Source: an uncultured Ignavibacteriota bacterium
GTDB taxonomy: Bacteria; Bacteroidota; Ignavibacteria; Palsa-1295
Length of the DNA: 37,175 bases
Direction of reading: 5' to 3'
Assembly: GCA_903900335.1 (NCBI GenBank)
Contig: CAIUMP010000010.1
Span: 1-37,175, forward strand
The notes under the pieces were generated by a model. That model searched no databases. It was not told where the DNA came from and saw only the letters and a program-made list of their open reading frames with translations. Shown here in pieces: positions 24,379 to 33,974 of this stretch. Position 1 is the stretch's first letter, and every line of letters begins with the position of its first letter. The translations under genes were made by a program, and so were the position numbers.

Positions 24379-26073
24379 TTAGTAAGGATTCGTTCGGAAG
24401 ATCAGCAGTTTGTGGTTCGCTCTGGTACCAACAAGCGCCACTTCGTAGATTCCACCAGCGACTGCCTGGAAAGTCTCATCCGGCACGGTGATCGGCGGAT
24501 AACCCACAGCGTTGGCGGGTCCGATCATAGAGGAGATCGTGATCGGCACGATCTGTCCTGGCTGTAAGCCGGTAATGACGGACGAAGTGTCGTAGCGATT
24601 GAAGTCGAAGCCGGTAAGCTTACCACCGGTCAGGTTGAATGCGCTGGAATCCTTTCCACGCCCCGAGGCCTGGAACCAGAAGGCGCTAAAGAATCCGTTG
24701 GCCTTTGTGCCCGCGCGGATGATACCGGGCAGGAACACGAGTCGGATAGACGTTGGTGGGCAGACATCCGGAATCTGCGCGACCATGCCCTTCCATGTCT
24801 TGGGGTTCTTGGCAGGAGGAGCAACGGAGTCCGCAAAGAAGAACGTGTAGGACTTGTTGTTGTCGGAAAGCAGGTTCTTCGCTGTCAAGCCCTGCAGAGC
24901 GTCGGCCTTTGGTACCTCAAAGAGCATGTGCTTGGTGGAGTCCGCAATTCCATCGGTTGCCCATACGCGAATGTCGAGCGGATTCGGAAGCTCAGCGTTG
25001 ACAAAGTTGACATCATAGACCGGATTACCCTTGTCGGTCTGGCTGTTAACGACAACCTTTGCGCCACCAACAGAGAGCGGTGCGATCGGGTCAATGCTGA
25101 AATTCAAATGCTGAGGCAGTGTCAGCGCATTGAATACAAAGCCTAATTTGCTATCGCGCAAGGTATCTGACGTATAGCTACCGTAGGGATTTGGTGAATC
25201 AACAATGCCATTGATGACATTATATCGCATCGAAACCGGTACTGGGACGGTAAGATCATTTCCAGCGTTGTTATCGTCGAAAGAGCGCAGGCGAAGCGTG
25301 TCCAGCTTGTCCGTAACGGTATCTTCCGGGGTCTGCGCCGGGGTACGGCAGAGGTCACCAGAGTAGACGATCGAGTAGTAGCTGCCGGCGATCGGCGTCT
25401 GGTTGACAAGGCGTGCAACGACGGCACCCGTTCCAACATCTACAAGGTAGAAGGTCGAGCCAACATCCTGAACGACTGGCATCGGGAAGTAGCTGCCGAC
25501 ACCATTGAAGCCAATGCCAGCTGCCGGTGTGAGGAGGGTGGTCGAGTTCGGATCGTTCACGTGCAGAGCCAGATTGCCGGTGTTCGGCAACTGATTGATG
25601 AAGCGGATAAAGGCGTTATTGGCACCCGTGCCCCCGGTATGATCCTCCACAACCTGATCCTGGTAGGTGTTGGCATCAGACTTTGTGATGATCCACGTGT
25701 AGGTCTTCCCAGCCTGGAACGTGTAATCGCGCATCCGGAAGGAGCGGAGTGTGTCGCGCGTTGGGCGAGCGACCATGTGGTAGGTCGTGCCGGCTTGTCC
25801 CGTCAGGATGCCGGTGGTATAGACGGCACCCCCGCCGTAATCGAGGTTGTAGATCTTCGCATTTTGGGCCGGGGTCTCGCCGACGGCATCCCAATAAATA
25901 TCCATCGGAGGATTGCAGTATCCTGCGAAATTCATGACACGAAGTGTCGCGAATCCCTGGGTGCCATAGTCCACGGTCGGCGGCTGGCATCCCGAGGAAA
26001 GGAGCGAACCGACACCAAGAAGCACTCCGAGCAAAGCCCGGCGCAGAAAACCTGAGGAGAAGAGACGTTTCAT
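24379..26073 (-). CDS. DUF4397-type lipoprotein
   Basis: A 564-residue exported protein with a lipoprotein signal (basic MKRLFSSGFLRR, hydrophobic core, lipobox SSGC with C29). It contains repeated beta-sandwich units of the DUF4397 kind: ATLRVMNFAGYCNPPMDIYWDAVG (about 42-65) and FIRFINQLPNTGNLALHVND (about 151-170). The ending GGIYEVALVGTRANHKLLIFRTNPY-like segment is also typical of these cell-surface lipoproteins. No catalytic motif was seen. The gene has its own terminator and a 350-bp upstream region. Confidence 0.85.
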   Translation of the reverse strand: MKRLFSSGFLRRALLGVLLGVGSLLSSGCQPPTVDYGTQGFATLRVMNFAGYCNPPMDIYWDAVGETPAQNAKIYNLDYGGGAVYTTGILTGQAGTTYHMVARPTRDTLRSFRMRDYTFQAGKTYTWIITKSDANTYQDQVVEDHTGGTGANNAFIRFINQLPNTGNLALHVNDPNSTTLLTPAAGIGFNGVGSYFPMPVVQDVGSTFYLVDVGTGAVVARLVNQTPIAGSYYSIVYSGDLCRTPAQTPEDTVTDKLDTLRLRSFDDNNAGNDLTVPVPVSMRYNVINGIVDSPNPYGSYTSDTLRDSKLGFVFNALTLPQHLNFSIDPIAPLSVGGAKVVVNSQTDKGNPVYDVNFVNAELPNPLDIRVWATDGIADSTKHMLFEVPKADALQGLTAKNLLSDNNKSYTFFFADSVAPPAKNPKTWKGMVAQIPDVCPPTSIRLVFLPGIIRAGTKANGFFSAFWFQASGRGKDSSAFNLTGGKLTGFDFNRYDTSSVITGLQPGQIVPITISSMIGPANAVGYPPITVPDETFQAVAGGIYEVALVGTRANHKLLIFRTNPY

Positions 26074-26425
26074 TCGTGAATTATTATAGCCAAAATTCTT
26101 GAGAACCTACCTGGAATTCCGCACATCCCTGATGTACGGCCATACGGGAAAGACTCCATAATCCGCTGTCAACATCAACAAGTACACCCGAAGAGGGGAA
26201 AAGTCGCAGTCGAGGGCCTCTCAGAACGTTGCACTTCTCCAAAGTGGAACGTGGAAACCTCGGGCAGCAATTATAGAACTGCAAATATACGAGATTGATG
26301 GCATCATCCCGTAGAATTCGCCAGTCTTCACGGAAATTTGGTAGAATTGCCAGATTTCTGCCATTCACACCCAATAAGAAAATTGCCAATCAGAGACTAG
26401 GAAGCCCGTTTTGCAGAATGACTGC
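26074..26425. other. Intergenic region upstream of the lipoprotein gene
   Basis: There is no convincing gene in these 352 bp. A direct repeat gtagaatt(c)gccag occurs at 26311-26324 and 26341-26353, 30 bp apart, and a weak hairpin (gttgcactt / aagtggaac) lies near 26233. No terminator of the Ycf48-like gene was recognised. Confidence 0.4.
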
Positions 26426-28708
26426 TTATTCGACCGAAATTGGCACAATCGAGGTAGTCCCGTCTTGGCTGAGCCGTAGAAAGTAAGTGCCAGGTCCATA
26501 TCCGCTGAATGAGAATGCGTGCGAATGAGCACCTTGCGCTTCCTTCTCGCTGAGCAGCTGACTTACGCTTTTCCCGCCAGCATCCCAAAGTTCCAACAGG
26601 ACGGGGCCGGCTTGAGTCATAGTGTACTCGATCCTACAATCGCCTCGTGTGGGATTTGGGTAAACGTGGAGTTGAATTGGTCGCTTTGCTTCGATCGGCT
26701 TAACAGAGCGCTCCGCAATATCAAGTTGAACGATCCATCCTTCAATGCCATAGAGCAAGACCTGGTGATCGTTTCGCCAGTGAAATACCAGGCGATTTCC
26801 GTTCGCGATCGGGACGGTCACAGGTTGCCACGTTATCCCACCGTTAGTGGTGAAGGAGAGGAGGACCGTATCGAGCATCAGCCTTGATGAGGTGGCACGA
26901 GTTGCGACTATGCCGATCTGCCTGTTAAAGAAGCTCATCCCAAGGCTGTCACCAGGGCATTTAAGAAATTCCCACGTTTTTCCCTTGTCCTTGGATTCGA
27001 TAAGGGCATCGGATGCTTGTGCCAGGATCGAGCCTTCGGGCAAGGCCTGGATTCTTCTGACAACGGCAGGGGTGCCACTGATAACCGAGTTCACCCCATT
27101 CCAACTCAGACCACCATCGGTTGTCCGCAGGATAGTGCCGTTGGTCCCGCCGGTCACCCCTATAGAAGAGTCCATAAACGCGACCGATTTGAGGAACTCC
27201 GAAGTGCCAGACTCTATAACCTGCCAGTTCTTACCGGTATCGGTCGAGCGGGAGATGTAGCCGAAATCACCCACGATAACAGCATTCGAGGTGGTCTGAA
27301 ATACCACCCCGTGGAGGCGTTCGAGGGTGTGGCTGTCTGGAGATGATTGATCAGCACCGCCATTGAGTAATCGGTCAATCAACCCAGCAAAACCGCATGC
27401 GATTACGACGTTATTCCCTCTGGATGCGACGGAGTTCAATACTCCATTTCCTTCAAGAATCGTTCTATAAAAGCTCGACCCGCCATCGGAGGTAAGTTCA
27501 AGGAAGCTAGGAGCGCCTACTGCACAGCCACCCAATCCGTCATCTCCGAACGCAATATCTAAAACATTCAATGTGCCACCGAAGCCAAACCCTGCAGAGA
27601 ATGGCTGGATCCCGCTACTGCTGTCGCTGCTACTAGAGGGAATCCGAATCCCAATCCTACCGTACTCTCCGACAAGATAGAGGTCGATGGTTGTGTCGTC
27701 ATCTCGAACAACGGTGCCGCTGCTCCATCGAGAAGAGGCATTATCGGTTCCGCCATCTGCATCAAACGTGTGAGCCGCTGGATACGACTTCCATCGATAG
27801 GCCGCCGGAAAAATGGTCGAGTCGAGCGCGGAATACGTGACGAGGTCGTCACCCGAGACGAGCCAGGCATCAAGATTTGGCGTTCCTACTTTGACGATTC
27901 CGCGGACGGGACCGGAATTCGGGTGTGACCGGAAAGTTGAATCCGGATCCACTCCTCGAGGATCGGCATGTCCGCGGATGATGTAGAGAGGCAACTCTGG
28001 CATCTCTGGTGAGAGCAGGATGCTGTCGGCACCAGCCATTGCGACTGCAGCGAAATCGATGTGCCTTACCATCGCCGGAAGCGTGGCATAGGGAAATTTC
28101 AGGGGGTTCCATGTCTTACCACTATCGACTGTTTGCAGGATCGTTGTGTCATTCCCGACAGCCACACCTGCATACGCGGTGCCGAACGCTACGGCTCTCA
28201 GTTGCTTCGTCGTTCCGGAGTTCAACAAAGTCCAGGTCGCCCCAAAGTCGATGGAGCGCATGAGTAAACCGGAGTCTCCAGCGGCAATCACGACGCCGGC
28301 TCGATTTTCAGCAAGCGCGTCAATCGTGCGATGTGTTCCAAGACTAACAGGTACCCATGCCGCGCCGGAGTTTTTGCTTCTGGATAACCAGCCGGATGAG
28401 CCTGCTACAATGGCATGCGTGGGTAGGTCGTACGTCGCGGCGAATAGGGTGACGGAATCAGGAATATTTGCAGTGACAGGAGAAAAGGCGGAGTTGTAGA
28501 GTCCTCCATTCAGGCTTCGCATCACTCGTCCAGAGTCCCCAACAGCGATCATTTGCCTTGCAGAGGAGGAGGCAACTGCGTGCCAGGTCAGTGTAGTCGG
28601 GCTGATCCGAGTGATGTTCTGGCCTAGTACAATAGCAGAGGCTGCGCAAACTTGAATAACAATTAGTAACAGGGTTCGGAAGGATGGTTTGGGGAGGTTG
28701 AAATTCAT
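26426..28708 (-). CDS. T9SS-exported Ycf48/BNR-repeat beta-propeller protein
   Basis: A 760-residue secreted protein from ATG 28708 (MNFNLPKPSFRTLLLIVIQVCAAS signal; the GTG-started form from 28780 adds 24 unlikely residues). The body is built of Ycf48-like/BNR propeller repeats recognisable as SxDxGxTW blades: SKNSGAAWVPV, SIDFGATWTLL, TVDSGKTWNPL, STDTGKNWQVI, TTDGGLSWNGV, SKDKGKTWEFL and TTNGGITWQPV. The last 80 residues (LHVYPNPTRGDCRIEYTM, LLELWDAGGKSV, GPGTYFLRLSQDG) are a T9SS sorting domain. The function is probably binding or scaffolding at the cell surface. Confidence 0.9.
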   Translation of the reverse strand: MNFNLPKPSFRTLLLIVIQVCAASAIVLGQNITRISPTTLTWHAVASSSARQMIAVGDSGRVMRSLNGGLYNSAFSPVTANIPDSVTLFAATYDLPTHAIVAGSSGWLSRSKNSGAAWVPVSLGTHRTIDALAENRAGVVIAAGDSGLLMRSIDFGATWTLLNSGTTKQLRAVAFGTAYAGVAVGNDTTILQTVDSGKTWNPLKFPYATLPAMVRHIDFAAVAMAGADSILLSPEMPELPLYIIRGHADPRGVDPDSTFRSHPNSGPVRGIVKVGTPNLDAWLVSGDDLVTYSALDSTIFPAAYRWKSYPAAHTFDADGGTDNASSRWSSGTVVRDDDTTIDLYLVGEYGRIGIRIPSSSSDSSSGIQPFSAGFGFGGTLNVLDIAFGDDGLGGCAVGAPSFLELTSDGGSSFYRTILEGNGVLNSVASRGNNVVIACGFAGLIDRLLNGGADQSSPDSHTLERLHGVVFQTTSNAVIVGDFGYISRSTDTGKNWQVIESGTSEFLKSVAFMDSSIGVTGGTNGTILRTTDGGLSWNGVNSVISGTPAVVRRIQALPEGSILAQASDALIESKDKGKTWEFLKCPGDSLGMSFFNRQIGIVATRATSSRLMLDTVLLSFTTNGGITWQPVTVPIANGNRLVFHWRNDHQVLLYGIEGWIVQLDIAERSVKPIEAKRPIQLHVYPNPTRGDCRIEYTMTQAGPVLLELWDAGGKSVSQLLSEKEAQGAHSHAFSFSGYGPGTYFLRLSQDGTTSIVPISVE

Positions 28709-28937
28709 CAAATTAGCTTTGCGATAGGAAACAGCATAAGGCGTTGTGCAAATATACGCGGTTGCAACGCGTTTAGTCACGAAACGTTGCTTCGAACTGT
28801 CGTAGTGAACAGCGTTAGAATGGCACCTCGCATGAACAGCGACACGGGTTTCCCTAGGAACGATTGCGGTAGTATTCGATTTCGAATCGTCAATTTATCG
28901 GGAGCATTAGCGATGCTATCGTGTTGATAGATCAACG

Positions 28938-28967
28938 AGGAAGTGCGATCCGGACGAGACACTTCCT
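28938..28967 (+). promoter_or_regulatory. 8-bp inverted repeat in the leader of the TPR gene
   Basis: Arms aggaagtg (28938-28945) and cacttcct (28960-28967) pair perfectly around a 14-nt loop about 70 bp before ATG 29040, in the divergent region between the Ycf48-like and TPR genes. There is no T-run, so an operator or leader hairpin is more likely than a terminator. Confidence 0.3.
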
Positions 28968-29039
28968 TACCCCGGGCGTTTTGCGAAAGCAATTCGGGTA
29001 GTTTTTGATACTGGTTATGAACCGCGCACACCAAAGGCT

Positions 29040-30638
29040 ATGAACGTATTCGATGATTTCGAGCCCTTCGGATTCGAAGGCGAGGATGATTTTGGAAGCG
29101 GCCCGGACCCCTTTGGAGGGGAGCCGGACTCAAAGTCTCGCGAAGAAAAGCGCGAGCGGCGCCGAAAATATTTTGAAGAGGAGCTCAAGCGTTACCGCGA
29201 GGAAAAACGCGAAAGGCTCTCAAGCGACTCTACCCTCGCCGATGATCGCACATCCGACGGGGGATCCTCCGATCGCCCCGAGCGGCAATTCCTCAATCCC
29301 GAAATTTTAGAAGAGTTAGTAGATTACTGCATCGAGAACGAGAAGTTCGATGAGGCACTTGATTTCTGCTTGCTCCTGACCGAGCGCGCGCCATTCAATG
29401 GCGAAGGCTGGCATCGGCGCGGAATGCTCGAAGCTCATCACGCAAAGTTTGACCAGGCCATCGAGTCCTACGAGCACGCGCTGACACTTATGCCAGGCGA
29501 CAACGAACTGCTCATAAATTACGGCATCGCGCTGGACGCCATCGGGCGCACACAGGAAGCTCTTGCGATCTTCAATCGCACCCTGACTTCCGATCCCAAC
29601 AACGACGAAGCGCTCTTCAACAAGGGCATCTGCTTTGAAAAAGCGGAGCGCCTGGATGAGGCCATCGCGATCTTTACCTATCTCAAGGATAACAAAGATA
29701 TTGCGAAGGACGCCTACTATGAACTCGGCTTCTGTTACGACACGAAGGGCGATCTGGAAAAAGCGCTCGCCGCGTATGAAGCACATCTCGACATAGACCC
29801 GTTCAATTATAGCGCATGGTACAATCATGGCATCATCTATAATCAGATGGGCATGTACCACAAGGCGATCGAGAGCTACGAGATGGCGCTCGCGATCAAA
29901 GAGGAGTTTGGCGCAGCATGGTATAATCGCGGAAATGCCTATGCCAATTTAGGCAAGCTCGGCGAGGCGATCGAGTCCTATAAAGAATGTTTGAAGTACG
30001 ACGCGGAGGATGTCAGCGCCTGGCACAATCTTGCCAATGCGTATGAAGAGCAACGCCGCTGGCGCGACGCTATCCGATGCTTCTCGCAGGCGTTGAAGTA
30101 CGAGCCAAAACATGCCGAAAGCCTGTTTGGACGCGGCTCCTGCTACGATGCGATGGATCAGCACGCGAAAGCGCTGGAGGATTACGACGCTGCGCTGGCG
30201 ATCAGCAATAAGTATTCGGAGTTGTGGTATGCCAAGGCCGACGCTCTCTATAATTTAGGACGTCACGAAGAAGCGGTGATCGCCTACCGGATGGTGCTCG
30301 AACTCGCGCCGAATGATTTCGAAGCATGGTTTGATTACGCCGAGACACTCTTCGACATTAAGCGGTTCAAAGAGGCGCTGGACTGTTACGAGACCGCCAT
30401 CGCGCTGCAACCCGGTTGGCCGGATGCACATTATGGCCGCGCAAAGGCGCTCTATCACGAGCCGAATTTCTTTGAGACTGCCGTAGAGCTGCTCATCTCG
30501 TTCCGCTTGGCTCCCGAGTTGCTACAGCAATATGAGTCCGAATTCCCCTCGCTCGGAAAAGAGGCGGACTTCGTCCGGCTCGACGGGATGATCCGCGAGC
30601 ATTTGAACGACCCGAACTCGCTGGTTCACAGGAAGTAA
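29040..30638 (+). CDS. Tetratricopeptide repeat protein, cytosolic
   Basis: A 532-residue protein without signal peptide or membrane segment. Residues 1-35 are acidic and Phe/Gly/Asp-rich. Residues 34-60 are highly charged (EEKRERRRKYFEEELKRY) and likely helical. From about residue 85 to 480 there are about ten to eleven 34-residue TPR units with the W/Y-x-N/R-x-G/A...A...Y/F...AL...P pattern (AWYNHGIIYNQMGMYHKAIE, AWYNRGNAYANLGKLGEAIE, AWHNLANAYEEQRRWRDAIR). It probably acts as a protein-interaction scaffold. Such TPR proteins are widespread in this lineage. It is convergent with the 30666 gene 27 bp away. Confidence 0.93.
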   Translation: MNVFDDFEPFGFEGEDDFGSGPDPFGGEPDSKSREEKRERRRKYFEEELKRYREEKRERLSSDSTLADDRTSDGGSSDRPERQFLNPEILEELVDYCIENEKFDEALDFCLLLTERAPFNGEGWHRRGMLEAHHAKFDQAIESYEHALTLMPGDNELLINYGIALDAIGRTQEALAIFNRTLTSDPNNDEALFNKGICFEKAERLDEAIAIFTYLKDNKDIAKDAYYELGFCYDTKGDLEKALAAYEAHLDIDPFNYSAWYNHGIIYNQMGMYHKAIESYEMALAIKEEFGAAWYNRGNAYANLGKLGEAIESYKECLKYDAEDVSAWHNLANAYEEQRRWRDAIRCFSQALKYEPKHAESLFGRGSCYDAMDQHAKALEDYDAALAISNKYSELWYAKADALYNLGRHEEAVIAYRMVLELAPNDFEAWFDYAETLFDIKRFKEALDCYETAIALQPGWPDAHYGRAKALYHEPNFFETAVELLISFRLAPELLQQYESEFPSLGKEADFVRLDGMIREHLNDPNSLVHRK

Positions 30639-30665
30639 GCGCGGGCAGCCGCTCCGGACAGCACC

Positions 30666-33600
30666 TTATCGGCGAATAACAAACTGCCGCGTGGCTACTG
30701 CGTTTCCTGAGCTCAACCGGAGGTAGTAGGACCCTTTCGGCAAATGCGACGTGTCCAGTGTGAAGCCGTTGCTGCCGGTGACGGACGATGATCGAGTGAG
30801 AACCTGGTCGCCCAGTAGATCAAACACTGCGATCCCTGATACCCCATCCCCGATACCGCGCACCCCAACTGCGATCTCATCGCGCGCCGGATTAGGCACA
30901 ATGCTCTCGATCTCAAACGTGTGTGTGCCGACAAAACCACTCAGCATATTATCGGGACATACCGGATCAAGCGTGAACATCGCTGAGGATGTATCCGATG
31001 ATACGCCGAGACAGGCGGACTCATTCGCTTGCGCTGAGATGCTTACCGGATCAAGCCAGATGCGGGTCTGCACCGTGTCGGTGACGAAGGTTTGACAGGT
31101 GAGCGTGGCGACGAGCGAATCACTGGACATGGTGAAGCCCTGAGGTAGAGGGATGTGCAGGAATGCTCCGTCGAGTTGATATTGCAGTGGTGTCCGTGTG
31201 CCGTATTGAACATCCACATCATACCTCTGTCCCACCACCGTGAGTGATACCGGCGTGATCAGATCGGTGTTGAACCAGACGCGAAGATCCAGCGAAGTTA
31301 TGTCCGCCGATGTGATGGCTGAGAGTGGTGATGGTGTGCGAACATAGATCGGGATATTCACCAAACCACTGGTGGCGCTGTGCAACGCTGTTGCCGCAAC
31401 GCCCTGACCCAGATGAAATTGTATCTTCGCTGGTGGCACAGCACTCGCTGACACAAGAACCGTCGTATCGTGCCGAACACCATCTTCGCCATGAAAAAAG
31501 ACGCGGATGATGGACGTAGCCGTTCCCGTATCAGCGGATGATGGATAGAACGAGGCGATGATGCCGATGGAATCGTGATTGCCGATCTGGTAATCGAGGA
31601 TCGAACTTGCGATGATGGGCAGGGTGAGAGTGCCGGGGGCGGCACTCTCCACGCGGGTGGAGTCGATGGTTAGTTTTTGGTCGGCGCAGAGGCTATCGAA
31701 GAGCCAGATGGTGTCGGAGGCGGTGGTGCAGCCAGCGATGAGTTGCGGGAGGGCGAGCGCCGTTCGCGGCACAGAGAGCGCGGGTGTGGAGGGGATGCCG
31801 GTGCCGGAAATAGTGATGGTGGTGTCGTGGCCCCCATCGTTGCCATGCAGATTCGCAGAGTGGAACGTGAGCGTGCCCGAGTGCGCGCCAGCCGTGCGAG
31901 GAGCGAAGTAGAACGTGAATGTCTTCCGACCAGAATCCGGCACAAGGAGTGTATCGTTTGCAGAAGAGAGATACGAGAGCGTGGCGTCTCCCACGAACTT
32001 GATATTCGTAATGCGGAGCGTATCGCAGCCCGTGTTCGAGATATTGGTGGAGAGCGTGGTGTCCCCCGCGCAGAAGGAAAAACTCCCCGCTTGGAGGGAG
32101 GTGCTGAAGACGTTCAGAATGCCCATCCCTTGAATGCCGGTGCCAAGAGTAGGAAGTGTGTCCCAACTGGAGACGCCTTGCTGCGTGGTATGTATGCGAA
32201 GAGAACCATGTGAGTCGCCACCTAAACTCGGATGAAAACGCACGACGACTCTTCCGCTGCCGTCAACGGCAAGCACGCTGTCGAACGAGAGAACGGAATA
32301 GTCTGAGCCGTCGGCAATGATACTATCGACTTTCAACGAGCCGCAACCATGATTCCGAATAAGGAATGAGGTGTCAGTGAATGAGCAGGTGCCTGTGGGG
32401 TCATACGATAGTTCGTACTTAGACAAAGTATGGCTTGCCTTGCCGGAAGTCGCAACGAGATGAAGCGAAACCGTCGTGTCATATTCCTGTCCGGTTGTGA
32501 TACTTCGATAGTGAATAACGATCCCGTTCGTAACCGTCGTATCTTTGGTGAAGGCCGCGCCGGGATTCCAGCGGTATTCGACGAAGCCGGAATCATTGGA
32601 GCCATACAATTTCGGTAATGCGGGAATGCTATCTAATGTGAGCGCGCCCAATCGAACGAGTGTGGAGTCGGCGAAGGAGATGCTATCAAGTTCGAATGCA
32701 TCGCAGTGCTCGTTATGGAAGCGGAAACGGTTAGCAATATTGGAGCACACAGATGTAGTGCTCTGCAAAGACGTATCGCTAAGAAGAGGATGCGCGAAGC
32801 CATTTCCCAGCTTCCCATCACCTCCATCTTCAGTTAGCCACACACCCCCGCTTGCATCGAATGCAATTACTGTTGCCCCGTGGCAACCAAGTACACAGAA
32901 GCGAGTTTCCCATAAATTAGATGGTCCGCCTACACTCAGCCACGTGTGCCCCGTGTCCGTTGAACGATAAAGACCGGTATTAATATGAGTAGATTTTCGA
33001 GGGTCAGGGTCAAACGCCGAGCCACTAAGATTGTTCTCCGTTTGCATATAAACAACATCCGATGCACCTTCGACATCCATCGTATACACCAGTGTATCAG
33101 GCACGTGAGACGTCTTGATCGCAGAAATCCAGTCCCACGTGCCTCCTGTATCGAAGGAGACGTAGGGTCCGCCTACCCTTCCTATAAAAAAAGCGTTCCA
33201 CTTTTCACAGCCCCACAACCCCCACCCGGTATAATCAAACGTGTTGCAATAAATACCATCCCAGTGTTTTCCCCCATCTACAGTCTTGTAGAAATGTGGA
33301 GGTTCAGGAGGTAATCCGTTTGACTGGGTAGCCCAAGGTGCCGTCGAGTAGATTAGACCTACTTTGCCTATCCAAGCAGAGCAAAAGGCATCCCTCCATG
33401 GTTCGCTATATTGAGTTTTCCCGATCATCAACAGCAGAATCGAGTCTGTTTCGGGTTGACCGGCAACTTCGGCCATACCGGTGGGAGTATCCCAATATGC
33501 GTTAGGGTTTTCGGTCACCTTTTGATAGCCACCTGAAATTATTCCAGGAACGACGACCCAACTAAGGCCACCATCGACAGTCTTCCAAAGTACGTTTGTT

Positions 33601-33974
33601 AGAGCGCCCGCCATAAGGGAAGCCCATCCGGTGTCCAAATTCTTCATGTAAATGGAGGTAATCCAGCCATTCGGTTTCTGCTGGTCATTAATTGGCGTGG
33701 TACTCTGAATCCAATTAGTCCCATCTACTGTGTGCCATATCGTTGGTCCGTTGATATTTCCTTGTTTTGGATCTGGCCCTTGCGCAGCAATAAGTCCGTG
33801 CTGTTTGCTCCAGAAATATCCGCACGTTCCCATGGATAGCTGCTGCTGACCGAACTCATCCGTGTAGTTGGGCAAATGGAACACTGTTTTCCAGTGGGAA
33901 TTTAATTGACCATAGCTACTTCCGGTGCATGTAAGTAGCGTGACAAGAATGAACGCGAGGATCTTGCTCGTCAT
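30666..33974 (-). CDS. Large T9SS-exported protein with BNR-like repeats, ASH/HYDIN-like domains and a cohesin-like domain
   Basis: A 1102-residue secreted protein. The signal peptide covers 1-22 (LTCTGSSYGQ). Residues about 25-390 carry Ycf48/BNR-type blades (KTVDGGLSWVVV, KTVDGGKHWDGI, SFDTGGTWDWI, STDTGHTWLSV). About 400-820 holds repeated beta-sandwich units of the choice-of-anchor D/HYDIN type (SFLIRNHGCGSLKVDSI, STNISNTGCDTLRITNI, VRFHPSLGGDSHGSLRI). About 825-990 resembles a cohesin-like domain (VNIPIYVRTPS...SLDLRVWFNTDLITP). The T9SS sorting domain ends the protein (SIVPNPARDEIAVGVRG...SHLPKGSYYLRLSSG). ATG 33974 is preceded by AGGGAGG, and its first bases overlap the upstream stop codon (ATGA). 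Confidence 0.9.
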   Translation of the reverse strand: MTSKILAFILVTLLTCTGSSYGQLNSHWKTVFHLPNYTDEFGQQQLSMGTCGYFWSKQHGLIAAQGPDPKQGNINGPTIWHTVDGTNWIQSTTPINDQQKPNGWITSIYMKNLDTGWASLMAGALTNVLWKTVDGGLSWVVVPGIISGGYQKVTENPNAYWDTPTGMAEVAGQPETDSILLLMIGKTQYSEPWRDAFCSAWIGKVGLIYSTAPWATQSNGLPPEPPHFYKTVDGGKHWDGIYCNTFDYTGWGLWGCEKWNAFFIGRVGGPYVSFDTGGTWDWISAIKTSHVPDTLVYTMDVEGASDVVYMQTENNLSGSAFDPDPRKSTHINTGLYRSTDTGHTWLSVGGPSNLWETRFCVLGCHGATVIAFDASGGVWLTEDGGDGKLGNGFAHPLLSDTSLQSTTSVCSNIANRFRFHNEHCDAFELDSISFADSTLVRLGALTLDSIPALPKLYGSNDSGFVEYRWNPGAAFTKDTTVTNGIVIHYRSITTGQEYDTTVSLHLVATSGKASHTLSKYELSYDPTGTCSFTDTSFLIRNHGCGSLKVDSIIADGSDYSVLSFDSVLAVDGSGRVVVRFHPSLGGDSHGSLRIHTTQQGVSSWDTLPTLGTGIQGMGILNVFSTSLQAGSFSFCAGDTTLSTNISNTGCDTLRITNIKFVGDATLSYLSSANDTLLVPDSGRKTFTFYFAPRTAGAHSGTLTFHSANLHGNDGGHDTTITISGTGIPSTPALSVPRTALALPQLIAGCTTASDTIWLFDSLCADQKLTIDSTRVESAAPGTLTLPIIASSILDYQIGNHDSIGIIASFYPSSADTGTATSIIRVFFHGEDGVRHDTTVLVSASAVPPAKIQFHLGQGVAATALHSATSGLVNIPIYVRTPSPLSAITSADITSLDLRVWFNTDLITPVSLTVVGQRYDVDVQYGTRTPLQYQLDGAFLHIPLPQGFTMSSDSLVATLTCQTFVTDTVQTRIWLDPVSISAQANESACLGVSSDTSSAMFTLDPVCPDNMLSGFVGTHTFEIESIVPNPARDEIAVGVRGIGDGVSGIAVFDLLGDQVLTRSSSVTGSNGFTLDTSHLPKGSYYLRLSSGNAVATRQFVIRR

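Noticed and set aside
28777-29034. 85-codon minus-strand frame between the Ycf48-like and TPR genes
   Set aside because: It has no domain or binding site and fills a divergent promoter region.
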